From Desulfobacca acetoxidans (GTDB lineage: Bacteria > Desulfobacterota > Desulfobaccia > Desulfobaccales > 0-14-0-80-60-11), in contig DZCR01000009.1 in NCBI GenBank assembly GCA_022736495.1, positions 1 through 36,399 on the forward strand: a DNA stretch of 36,399 bases, written 5' to 3'. Position numbers and translations under genes: made by a program. Of this stretch, positions 25,648-33,133 are shown piece after piece; position 1 is the stretch's first letter, and every line of letters starts with the position of its first letter. A model generated the notes under the pieces. That model made no database searches and had not been told where the DNA came from. It saw only the letters and a program-made list of their open reading frames with translations.

Positions 25648-25752
25648 TATAGTCGTTGCCAAAAAGCCTTTTCTTCTCCCCCCTCACCTAAGCCCTCTCC
25701 CCCCGCTGGGGGAGAGGGGATAAGAGCAAGAAACTTTTGGCAAACGCTATAT
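25648..25752. repeat. Dispersed palindromic repeat, copy C (most complete)
   Basis: Left arm TATAGTCGTTGCCAAAAAG (25648-25666), core CTCTCCCCCCGCTGGGGGAG, right arm AAGAAACTTTTGGCAAACGC and TATA. The two ends are imperfect inverted repeats of each other, as in a miniature inverted-repeat element, about 105 bp with no gene inside. It lies in the 338-bp gap 25489-25826. Confidence 0.75.
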
Positions 25753-25826
25753 GAGGGTCCCACTGCATGTTTGCTGGCATATTCGAGAATATTCCTGCCC
25801 TGCCCTGGCCGACGAGAGGAGAAAAT

Positions 25827-26558
25827 ATGTTGCAATTTTTGATGGACTTACTTTCCAGCGCCTATTTTGAACTATCCATATTAATCCTGCTGCTCGTCTA
25901 CTTTGTGATTCATCGGCGGGATAAACGCTTGAAGATTTCCGGCGTGCGACTGGTACGCATGATCATCGCAATGACGGTATTTATTTATTTTATGTTCATT
26001 TGGGCCAGTACCGTGCAACCCACGCTGCGGTCTATCAGTATTTTTGGCATGTTTGCCGTTAACTTAGTGATGTGTTTCTATTTAGTTCTTTCCTGGTTTG
26101 AGGGACCCTATCGTGATGCTTTGGCAAGTATTTCAGTCACTCCAGGCCAACGTGAAGCTCTCGACGGGGTCTGGCGGATGGGAAAAAGGTTTTATTATAT
26201 GCGCTATTTAATTTCATCTTTATTTAGTGGCATCAATCCTTTTGAGTTCCTTCGTGACATAGCAAGAGAGCGGGTCCGGGAAGATATCAAAGATCAATTG
26301 CGCGCTTATGGAATAGAGCAGAAATTGATATCCTTTCCGATGATGATAGCTTATTTGAAAAATCAACTAGCTTGTGACGAAAATCTGCCTAGCGATTTTA
26401 AAGATGTGATGCAAGAGGCGATAGATAATTTTACTAAACATCCCTGGTTTGAGGAACAGATCAACCAATTCCTCGATCTGGCCACAGAAAGGCCCGAAGA
26501 TTTGCATTTCCCGGAATGGATGTCTACCTTCGAACAATGCGTCAGTAAGCCTGAATAA
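25827..26558 (+). CDS. Membrane protein of unknown function
   Basis: A 243-residue protein with about three N-terminal membrane helices: LSILILLLVYFVI (about 16-28), MIIAMTVFIYFMFIWAS (about 46-62) and a third near 72-88 (FAVNLVMCFYLVLSW). A cytoplasmic helical C-terminal part rich in charged residues follows. I do not recognise the family. The start ATG at 25827 follows AGAGGAG. A longer frame from 25767 has no such site and reaches the repeat region. It is less GC-rich than the genes on both sides, which could reflect transfer. The next gene's probable GTG start is 10 bases after its stop, so they may be cotranscribed, but a functional link is not evident. Confidence 0.75.
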   Translation: MLQFLMDLLSSAYFELSILILLLVYFVIHRRDKRLKISGVRLVRMIIAMTVFIYFMFIWASTVQPTLRSISIFGMFAVNLVMCFYLVLSWFEGPYRDALASISVTPGQREALDGVWRMGKRFYYMRYLISSLFSGINPFEFLRDIARERVREDIKDQLRAYGIEQKLISFPMMIAYLKNQLACDENLPSDFKDVMQEAIDNFTKHPWFEEQINQFLDLATERPEDLHFPEWMSTFEQCVSKPE

Positions 26559-26568
26559 CCTTGGCCCG

Positions 26569-28542
26569 GTGGACGTAACGTCTCACGTTGAGCCGCAGTG
26601 CTCTGCCGCTAGGTTAGGGAGGTCTCCGGCGGTCCGGGCGGCGACCCACCGGGCCCTGGCAGCCCGGGACCTGCTCCTTGCTGATTATTCCTCCTGGGAA
26701 GCCTGGCGCCGCCAGGCCCGAAGCATCAAAACCGCAGCTATTGCCCATTTGGATGTGCTCCTGGTGGAGCTGGAACGAGCCGTGACCGCCTGGGGCGGGC
26801 GCGTGCTTTGGGCCCGGGACGCGGCTGAGGCCCGCCGGTTAATCCTCACCATTGCCCGGGACCATGAAGTCAAGACGGTGGTCAAGTCCAAGTCCATGAC
26901 CACCGAGGAAATCGGGCTCAATGGCGCCCTGGCCGCCGCGGGCCTGACGGTCATGGAGACCGATCTGGGGGAGTTCATTGTGCAACTTGCAGGCCACCCG
27001 CCGGCTCATCTCACCGCTCCGGCCCTCCACCTGAATCGTTACCAGATCGCCGATCTCTTCGCAACGCACCTGGGCTTTGGGTCTCCGGCGGAACCCGAAG
27101 CCCTGGCCCGGCGAGCTACGACCTATCTGAATCCCTACTTCTTTGAGGCCCAGATGGGTATCACCGGGGTCAACTTTGCTGCGGCCGACGGCACCCTGGT
27201 CCTGCTGGAAAATGAAAGCAACCTGCGCTTCGCCGCCACCCTGCCCAAAGTTCACGTGGCTTTGATGGGCCTGGAGAAGATCATTCCTCGACTTACGGAC
27301 GCGGAGGCGCTGCTGCGCCTGTTGCCCGCCAGCGCCACGGGCCAGCGCCTCACCGCCCTGGTCCACTTTATTCAGGGGCTGAAGGCGCGACCCCAAGGAA
27401 ACCAGGCCTTTTACCTGGTGATCCTGGATAATGGCCGGCGCCGCCTGGCCGCGGACCCGGAAATGGCGGAGGCCTTATATTGCCTGCGCTGCGGGGCCTG
27501 TCTCAATATCTGTCCGATCTTTCAGGCGGGCGCGGCGCACCTGTATGGCCGGGTCTATCCCGGGGCCATCGGCATCCTGCTGGCCCCGTATTTGGCCCCG
27601 GTAGGGGATATCTGCGATCTCTGCACCCAATGTGGGGCCTGCCAGGAGATTTGTCCCGTGGGCATTCGGCTGCGGGACAAAATCCGCTTGCTGCGCGGCC
27701 AGAGCCGCAGGTTTCGGCAACTCCGGGGATTGAGCCTCGCTGCCGGAGCAGTGTTGGACCATCCCCGGTGGTACCGGGGTCTGGAGCCGGTCTGGCGAGG
27801 GCTGTCGGATTTTGCGGTTCGTCGGGGCTGGGGGCGCGGGATACCGCCCTTAGCCGCGGAGAGCTTCCATCGCCAACAATGGAGCCGCCGGGAGAGCCAG
27901 TCCGAGAACCTAAATCCCCCCTATTCCCCCTTTTCCAGAGGGGGGGATTTCATGGAATCTTTACCTCAAGGGCGGACACGCGAGTCCGCGCCTATGAATA
28001 CAGATTCGTCTCCAGGGCGGACGCAGGTGGCTTCCCCGACAATCGCGCTTTTCGAGCAGCGGCTGGGAGAAGCTGGGAGTTCGCTCACCCGGGTGCAAGG
28101 TCCCGCGGCCCTGGCCGGGCATTTGGCCGCGGCGGAGTCGCCGTTATGGCTGGCGGACCATCCCTGGTTGCGGCAGGTGGCCGAGGTCCTGGCGCAATTG
28201 GGGGTCCCGCACCATATCGCCCAGGCCGATTGGGCCCCGGAGGCCGGCACTGCGGTCAACGTGGCCCTGGGGGCTATACCAGAGACCGGCAGCGTCTGGG
28301 TGGATTCCGGCGGGCCCGCGGCCACTCTATCGTTTCGAGCCAAAAAACACATAATCCTGATTCCCCCGGACCGAGCCGATCTGAGCCTGGGGCAGGCCCT
28401 GGAATACGTGCGGAGCGCTGGACCGGGTATGGTAAGTTGGCTCACCGGCCCCAGCCGCACTGCGGATATCGAAAAAGTGCTGGTGCTGGGCGCCCAAGGT
28501 CCCATGAGCTTAGAGATGATCCTGTACCAGGAGGAGGAATAA
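26569..28542 (+). CDS. LutB-LutC fusion: LUD iron-sulfur protein with a second LUD domain
   Basis: About 657 residues. The first part is a full LutB/LldF-type protein: LUD domain with VVKSKSMTTEEIGLN and ETDLGEFIVQLAG, then two ferredoxin-like motifs CLRCGACLNICP and CDLCTQCGACQEICPVG. The last 170 residues match a LutC-type LUD domain (GAIPETGSVWVDSG, FRAKKHIILIPP, LTGPSRTADIEKVLVLGAQGP). In LutABC lactate oxidation these are separate proteins. The linker holds repeat-derived sequence (27912-27989), including NPPYSPFSRGGDF. No LutA-type gene is in view, so the electron donor is uncertain. Start: the GTG at 26569 is the only ordinary start codon that gives the expected N terminus without running into the previous gene, but its Shine-Dalgarno is poor. 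Confidence 0.82.
   Translation: MDVTSHVEPQCSAARLGRSPAVRAATHRALAARDLLLADYSSWEAWRRQARSIKTAAIAHLDVLLVELERAVTAWGGRVLWARDAAEARRLILTIARDHEVKTVVKSKSMTTEEIGLNGALAAAGLTVMETDLGEFIVQLAGHPPAHLTAPALHLNRYQIADLFATHLGFGSPAEPEALARRATTYLNPYFFEAQMGITGVNFAAADGTLVLLENESNLRFAATLPKVHVALMGLEKIIPRLTDAEALLRLLPASATGQRLTALVHFIQGLKARPQGNQAFYLVILDNGRRRLAADPEMAEALYCLRCGACLNICPIFQAGAAHLYGRVYPGAIGILLAPYLAPVGDICDLCTQCGACQEICPVGIRLRDKIRLLRGQSRRFRQLRGLSLAAGAVLDHPRWYRGLEPVWRGLSDFAVRRGWGRGIPPLAAESFHRQQWSRRESQSENLNPPYSPFSRGGDFMESLPQGRTRESAPMNTDSSPGRTQVASPTIALFEQRLGEAGSSLTRVQGPAALAGHLAAAESPLWLADHPWLRQVAEVLAQLGVPHHIAQADWAPEAGTAVNVALGAIPETGSVWVDSGGPAATLSFRAKKHIILIPPDRADLSLGQALEYVRSAGPGMVSWLTGPSRTADIEKVLVLGAQGPMSLEMILYQEEE
27912..27989. 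repeat. Two palindromic repeats translated inside the LutB-LutC linker
   Basis: AAATCCCCCC (27912-27921) pairs with GGGGGGATTT (27941-27950). This type of intergenic palindrome is common and encodes NPPYSPFSRGGDF in this frame. Next, GCGGAC (27972-27977) pairs with GTCCGC (27984-27989), and GGGCGGAC recurs at about 28016. Together they occupy the join between the two fused proteins. Confidence 0.7.
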
Positions 28543-29735
28543 TGGAACCAGTGCCGCTGGTTGAAATCAGCTCCCGGGTGGAATCCCTGATAAAAGAACT
28601 GGCGCCGTCCGGCATCGGCCTGGCCCTGATTCGCCAACCCGCAGACCTCTTTTATTATGCCGGCATCGTGGTGGATGGGTTTCTGGCGGTGGCCCCCGAT
28701 TCTCAGCCCTTGTTGTTGGTGCGTCGTCCCCATCAAGACCCGCCGGAGGCAGGCCCCTGGCCCCGAGCCAGGTATGGGGATTTAAAGGAGCTTCCCGGGA
28801 TTCTGGCCCATGCGGGGTTTAAACCCAAAGACGCGGTGGCCCTGGAACTGGATGTCCTGCCCGCGTCGTTATTCCAACGCATACAGGAGAAGCTCTTCCC
28901 CGGACACGCCTTCGTTGACCTCTCACCCATCATCCGACGACAGCGCATGGTCAAGAGCGCCTATGAGCTGGACCAGTTGCGCCGGGCCGCAGCCATTTTG
29001 GGCCAAGTCCATGAGGAGATTCCCCTGCTGCTGAAGCCGGGCATGTCCGAATTGGAGGTGTCCGCCGCCCTGGAATACCGCCTGCGGCTCCGGGGACACC
29101 AGGGGTTGGTGCGGGTGCGCAACTGGGGTTTGGAGCTCTTCTATGGCCACGTGCTCTCCGGGGTCTCGGGTTTATTGGCGGCCTATACCGATACCCCCAG
29201 CGGCGGGCCGGGGTTGAGCCCGGCCTTCCCCCAGGGGCCGTCCTTGAAACCGCTGGCCGTGGGTGAGCCCATCAGCGTCGATCTGGTCGGGTGCATCAAT
29301 GGCTACATCGTGGACATGACCCGGATGTACGCCCTGGAGACTTTGCCTCCTGCCGCCTGGGAGGCCTGGGACGCGGTGGAGGAGGTCTACCGGCTCTTTG
29401 TCGCGGCGGCCCGGCCCGGGGCCAAGCCCGGAGAAATCTTTCAGGTGCTCTGGGAGGCTGTCCGGGCTCGGGGTTTGGCGGACCGCTTCATGGGCCCGGG
29501 AGCAGATCAGGTCAGTTTTCTGGGGCACGGGGTGGGTCTGGAGCTGGATGAGTTCCCCTTCATCACCGCCCGGTTTCCCTATCCCCTGGAGGCCGACATG
29601 GTGGTGGCCTTTGAGCCCAAGTTTTTTCTCCCGGAGATCGGCATGATCGGTCAGGAAGACACCGGCCGCATCACGCCCGCGGGGATGGAATGGCTGACCC
29701 AGAGCCCCCGGGGCATTACCATTATAAAGCAGTGA
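28542..29735 (+). CDS. M24-family (Xaa-Pro type) metallopeptidase
   Basis: A 397-residue cytoplasmic protein with a creatinase-like N-terminal domain (about 1-135) and a pita-bread M24 domain (about 140-385). The five metal ligands can be read: D in SVDLVG, D in IVDMTR, H in LGHGVGLELDE, E in VVAFEPK and E in GQEDTGRI. All are intact. It should cleave Xaa-Pro dipeptides or N-terminal Xaa-Pro bonds, although some relatives act on other amide or C-N bonds. The ATG shares one base with the stop of the LutB-LutC gene (TAATG), after a GAGGAGG site, which indicates translational coupling. Why a peptidase is tied to a LUD protein is not clear. Confidence 0.9.
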   Translation: MEPVPLVEISSRVESLIKELAPSGIGLALIRQPADLFYYAGIVVDGFLAVAPDSQPLLLVRRPHQDPPEAGPWPRARYGDLKELPGILAHAGFKPKDAVALELDVLPASLFQRIQEKLFPGHAFVDLSPIIRRQRMVKSAYELDQLRRAAAILGQVHEEIPLLLKPGMSELEVSAALEYRLRLRGHQGLVRVRNWGLELFYGHVLSGVSGLLAAYTDTPSGGPGLSPAFPQGPSLKPLAVGEPISVDLVGCINGYIVDMTRMYALETLPPAAWEAWDAVEEVYRLFVAAARPGAKPGEIFQVLWEAVRARGLADRFMGPGADQVSFLGHGVGLELDEFPFITARFPYPLEADMVVAFEPKFFLPEIGMIGQEDTGRITPAGMEWLTQSPRGITIIKQ

Positions 29736-29858
29736 GCAGAAGCTCATGGTCAAAGGGCGGTCAGGGGATAGGGGTGAAACCCGGAGGGTGGTGAAAACCG
29801 TTACGAATCTATGGGCTTATCCATTTTAATTTTCGCTGATCAAGGTTAAAATAATCGC

Positions 29859-30605
29859 ATGAAACGGTTTATCCGCCAGCAGTGGTGGTTGAGGGTAATG
29901 CTGTTGGCAGCTTACTGCGGCGGCGCGCTGGGGACGTCCTGGGGGGCTGAACCCGTGACCATTTGGGCCGGACCGCCCCACGCAAAAGCCGTGGCCTTGA
30001 CCTTTGACGACGGCCCCTCGCCCCGCTATACTCCCCAAATCCTGGCCTTACTCAAGCAATATGGCGCCTATGGCACCTTTTTCGTCATCGGGCGCAAAGT
30101 GGAGGAAACCCCGGAACTGGTCCGGGCGGAACTCAAGGGCGGCAACGAAGTGGGGAATCACAGCTTCAGCCATCCCCGGATGCCCCAGCAAGACCAGGCG
30201 GCCCGGCAGCGGGAATTGGAGCGCACCGCGGTGGACCTGGACCTGGCGGGCTGCCCCCCGTCGCCTCGATTGTTCCGGCCCCCATACAGCGCCTGGGATG
30301 ACCGGCTGAAGTCCTATCTGGCCCATACCGGGCGCCGTATGGTCATGTGGAGCCTGGATTCCGGCGACTGGCAGGGATTAGCGGCCCCGGCCATCATCAA
30401 GAATGTCTTGGGCCGGGTGAAAAATGGCGCCATCATCGTTTTTCATGACAGTGACGAATACGCCAAGGCGGACCGCCAACCCACGGTGGAGGCCTTGAAG
30501 ACTATCCTGCCGGCCTTGCAGGCCCAAGGCTATCGCATGGTGACGGTTTCAGAACTGGTCGGCTGCCAAGATGTGTGCACAGGGCCAAAGCGGCAAAATC
30601 ATTAA
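29859..30605 (+). CDS. Polysaccharide deacetylase (NodB domain), exported
   Basis: A 248-residue carbohydrate esterase family 4 protein. A hydrophobic signal peptide covers about 1-29 (ending SWGAE). The NodB domain has motif 1 LTFDDGPSPRY, motif 2 NHSFSHP with the two metal histidines, motif 3 RPPYS, motif 4 DSGDW and motif 5 IIVFHDS. All catalytic and metal positions are present, so it should remove N-acetyl groups from a glycan such as peptidoglycan or an exopolysaccharide in the envelope. The ATG at 29859 has no good Shine-Dalgarno. It ends 65 bases before proA. Substrate unknown. Confidence 0.9.
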   Translation: MKRFIRQQWWLRVMLLAAYCGGALGTSWGAEPVTIWAGPPHAKAVALTFDDGPSPRYTPQILALLKQYGAYGTFFVIGRKVEETPELVRAELKGGNEVGNHSFSHPRMPQQDQAARQRELERTAVDLDLAGCPPSPRLFRPPYSAWDDRLKSYLAHTGRRMVMWSLDSGDWQGLAAPAIIKNVLGRVKNGAIIVFHDSDEYAKADRQPTVEALKTILPALQAQGYRMVTVSELVGCQDVCTGPKRQNH

Positions 30606-30670
30606 GGCGGGCCACGCTTTCCCCAGTTGCAGCTCCTATCTGCAAGCCACCGACGCAACGGAGTAAACTC

Positions 30671-31927
30671 ATGGATATCCCTAAAATGGTGCAAGATATG
30701 GCCCAAGAGGCAAAAGAGGCCGGCCGGCGCTTGGGCACGCTCTCCCGGGGGGTTAAAGACCGGATAATCCTGAGGGCGGCGGAGTTGTTAAAAGAGCGCC
30801 AGGGCCTCATCCAGACGGCCAACGCCCAGGATGTGCACGCGGCTCAGGCCCAAGGCTACGCCCCGGCCTTTATTGACCGGCTGACGCTCTCCGATAAGGT
30901 CTTTGCCGCCATGAGCAAAGGTCTTGAGGAAGTGGCGGCTCTGCCCGATCCGGTGGGGGCGGTCACCGGCATGTGGGTGCGGCCCAACGGGCTTAAGGTG
31001 GGAAAACAGCGCATTCCGTTAGGAGTTATCGGCTTTATTTATGAGTCCCGTCCCAATGTTACCTTGGACGCGGCGGCTCTTTGCTGTAAAAGTGGTAATG
31101 CCGTCATCCTCAAGGGCGGCAAGGAGGCCCTCCATTCCAACCTGGCCCTGGCTTCGGTCATGCAGGACGCCCTGGCCGAGGCGGGGGCTCCCCAGGCCGC
31201 AGTCCAGGTCATCCCCAGCGTAGCCCGGGAGGCCACCCTGGAGCTGTTGAAACAGGACGAACTGGTGGACCTGATCATCCCCCGGGGCGGAGAGGGGTTG
31301 ATCCGGTTTGTGGCGGAGCACTCCCGCATCCCGGTACTCAAGCATTACAAGGGGGTCTGCCATATCTTCGTGGACGACTCCGCCGATCTGGACATGGCCG
31401 AAGAGGTTTGCTTCAACGCCAAGGTGCAGCGCCCCGGCGTCTGTAATGCCATGGAAACGCTGCTGGTCCACGAAACTTTGGCCCCGGCGTTTTTGCCCCG
31501 GATGGGGGCGCGCTTCCGCCAGGCGGGGGTGGAACTGCGGGGCTGCCCCCGCACCCAGGCAATTATTCCTGGGGTAACCCCGGCCCAGGCGACGGATTGG
31601 GGCGCGGAATTCCTGGACCTGATTTTGGCCGTGAAGGTGGTGGCTGACCTGGACGCGGCCCTGGCGCACATCGCCCGCTTTAGTTCCAACCACACCGAGG
31701 CCATCATTACCAATGATTATGGCCGGTCCCAAAGGTTCTTACGGGAAGTGGACTCGTCGGTGGTTCTGGTCAACGCCTCTACCCGGTTCAACGATGGGGG
31801 CGAGTTGGGATTGGGCGCGGAAATCGGCATCAACACCTCCAAACTGCACGCTTTCGGGCCCATGGGCCTGGAAGAGTTGACCACCACCAAATTTATCGTC
31901 TATGGCGACGGGCAGATCAGAACCTGA
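30671..31927 (+). CDS. proA: Gamma-glutamyl phosphate reductase
   Basis: A 418-residue cytoplasmic enzyme of proline synthesis, reducing gamma-glutamyl phosphate to glutamate semialdehyde with NADPH. It matches the family in length (about 417) and motifs: [27 protein letters not shown], and the catalytic cysteine C258 in [14 protein letters not shown], plus [22 protein letters not shown]-like sequence near the end. The ATG at 30671 follows GGAG and starts the conserved helix. A longer open frame upstream overlaps the deacetylase and is rejected. proB is not in the window. nadD follows across a repeat, and proA-nadD-rsfS neighbours are common in this bacterial group. Confidence 0.96.
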   Translation: [418 protein letters not shown]

Positions 31928-31930
31928 AGC

Positions 31931-32028
31931 TTGATAATCGTTGCAAAAGTTATTTCCCACCCCTCGCGTTAGCCCCCTCCCCCCGAGGGAGAGGGGAATA
32001 AAAGGCAAGAACTTTTGGCAAGCGCTCC
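31931..32028. repeat. Dispersed palindromic repeat, copy D, overlapping the start of nadD
   Basis: Left arm ATAATCGTTGCAAAAGTTA (31934-31952), core CCCCCTCCCCCCGAGGGAG, right arm GCAAGAACTTTTGGCAAGCG (32005-32024). It fills the whole 87-bp gap after proA and runs into the nadD reading frame, where the TTG of the right arm (32015-32017) is the first usable start codon. Confidence 0.7.
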
Positions 32029-32674
32029 ACCGCGTTTAGGGCTGTTCGGCGGCACGTTCAACCCCATACACTACGGTCATCTGCGGTCGGCCGAAGAAGT
32101 GTGCGAGGCCTTGGGGCTCACCCGCCTCTGGTTTATTCCCGCGGGCACCCCGCCTCACAAGTCCGGCCAGGGCGTCACCCCCTTTGCGGTGCGCCTGGAG
32201 ATGACCCGGTTGGCCGTGGGCGACCACCCGGTAATGTCGGTATCCGACCTGGAAGGGCGGCGCCCCGGAAGATCCTACTCCATCGAAACCCTCCGGCAGA
32301 TCCGCGGGGAAATGGGCCCAAGTTGGGAACTTTATTTCATTCTGGGGCTGGACGCGGTTCTGGAAATTGCCACCTGGAAGGATTATCAGGATCTGTTCAC
32401 CTTGAGCCACTTTGTGGTCCTGGATCGCCCCGGCTATGACCGCCGCCGATTGGCGGAGGTGCTGCTGACGGAAGTTCAGCCGCACTTCCGGCCATTGCAG
32501 GGGGAGCAAGGTTTTCAGCATCCTGCGGGCCACAAGGTGGTGTTCCAGGAAACCACTCTGCTGGATATTTCGGGCACCAGCATCAGGAACCTGGTAAGCC
32601 GGGGACGTTCAGTGCGCTACCTCTTGCCGGAGGCGGTGCGAAGATATATAATTAAACATAAGCTGTATACTTAG
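32015..32674 (+). CDS. nadD: Nicotinate-nucleotide adenylyltransferase
   Basis: A 219-residue enzyme of NAD synthesis, joining nicotinate mononucleotide to ATP. The nucleotidyltransferase motif GLFGGTFNPIHYGHL starts at residue 9, WFIPAGTPPHK follows and the C-terminal ISGTSIRNLVSRGRSVRYLLP is the ISSTxxR signature. The enzyme is complete. The only start codon ahead of the first motif is the TTG at 32015, since the frame upstream has no ATG, GTG or TTG back to a TAG at 31970. That TTG lies in the right arm of a dispersed repeat, and the ribosome site is weak (AAAGGC about 11 bases upstream). Stop TAG at 32672. Confidence 0.93.
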   Translation: MASAPPRLGLFGGTFNPIHYGHLRSAEEVCEALGLTRLWFIPAGTPPHKSGQGVTPFAVRLEMTRLAVGDHPVMSVSDLEGRRPGRSYSIETLRQIRGEMGPSWELYFILGLDAVLEIATWKDYQDLFTLSHFVVLDRPGYDRRRLAEVLLTEVQPHFRPLQGEQGFQHPAGHKVVFQETTLLDISGTSIRNLVSRGRSVRYLLPEAVRRYIIKHKLYT

Positions 32675-32770
32675 GAGGAAAACGCGGCGGCAACTTCAGC
32701 CCCCTTTACCCCGGCAGCGCCGGTAGAATTAGCCATCAGGACCATTGTCGCCCACAAGGGTCTGGAGCCG

Positions 32771-33133
32771 GTGGTCCTGAAGGTAACCGAGTTTTGTTCA
32801 TTTGCAGATTACTTTATCATCTGCTCCGGCGGATCGCACCGGCACGTATTGGCCCTGGCCCAGCACGTAGAGGAAGCCCTGGCCCGGACCGGGCTCAAGC
32901 CTTTGGGGGTTGAAGGCCTGGAAGAAGGACAATGGGTATTAATGGATTACAATATCATGGTGATCCATATCTTTTTACAGCCGCGGCGGGAATTTTATAA
33001 TTTAGAAGATCTCTGGTCTGACGCCCCCAAGATTCAGATAGACCCGGATAATTACGCCCTCTGTTCGCCCCTCTCTTCCCAGGAGTCTTTGCCCGACGCT
33101 GAATCGGACCCCGAGACAATTCATCATGACTAA
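32771..33133 (+). CDS. rsfS: Ribosomal silencing factor RsfS (start uncertain)
   Basis: RsfS binds ribosomal protein uL14 and blocks subunit joining in starvation. Conserved sequence includes FADYFIICSGGSHRHVLALAQHVEEAL, GVEGLEEGQWVLMDYNIMVIHIF and REFYNLEDLWSDAP. The coordinate given is the first ordinary start codon (GTG), but the conserved N-terminal helix (VELAIRTIVAHKGLEPVVLKV) begins upstream near 32723 in the same open frame. That frame runs back to the nadD stop TAG at 32672-32674 with no ATG, GTG or TTG. A strong AGGAGG at 32673-32678 would point to a start near 32684, where only GCG or AAC stand. So a non-standard start, a read-through of TAG or a sequence error must be considered. 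It overlaps the next gene by 8 bp. Confidence 0.85.
   Translation: MVLKVTEFCSFADYFIICSGGSHRHVLALAQHVEEALARTGLKPLGVEGLEEGQWVLMDYNIMVIHIFLQPRREFYNLEDLWSDAPKIQIDPDNYALCSPLSSQESLPDAESDPETIHHD

Noticed and set aside
27480..28541. Extended frame that would add 354 residues ahead of the M24 peptidase
   Set aside because: It overlaps the LutB-LutC gene in another frame, is Arg/Gly/Pro-rich shadow sequence, and the peptidase has its own ATG at 28542 with a strong ribosome site.
17584..32028. CRISPR array
   Set aside because: The repeats are dispersed over kilobases, palindromic and not separated by regular spacers. No cas genes are present.
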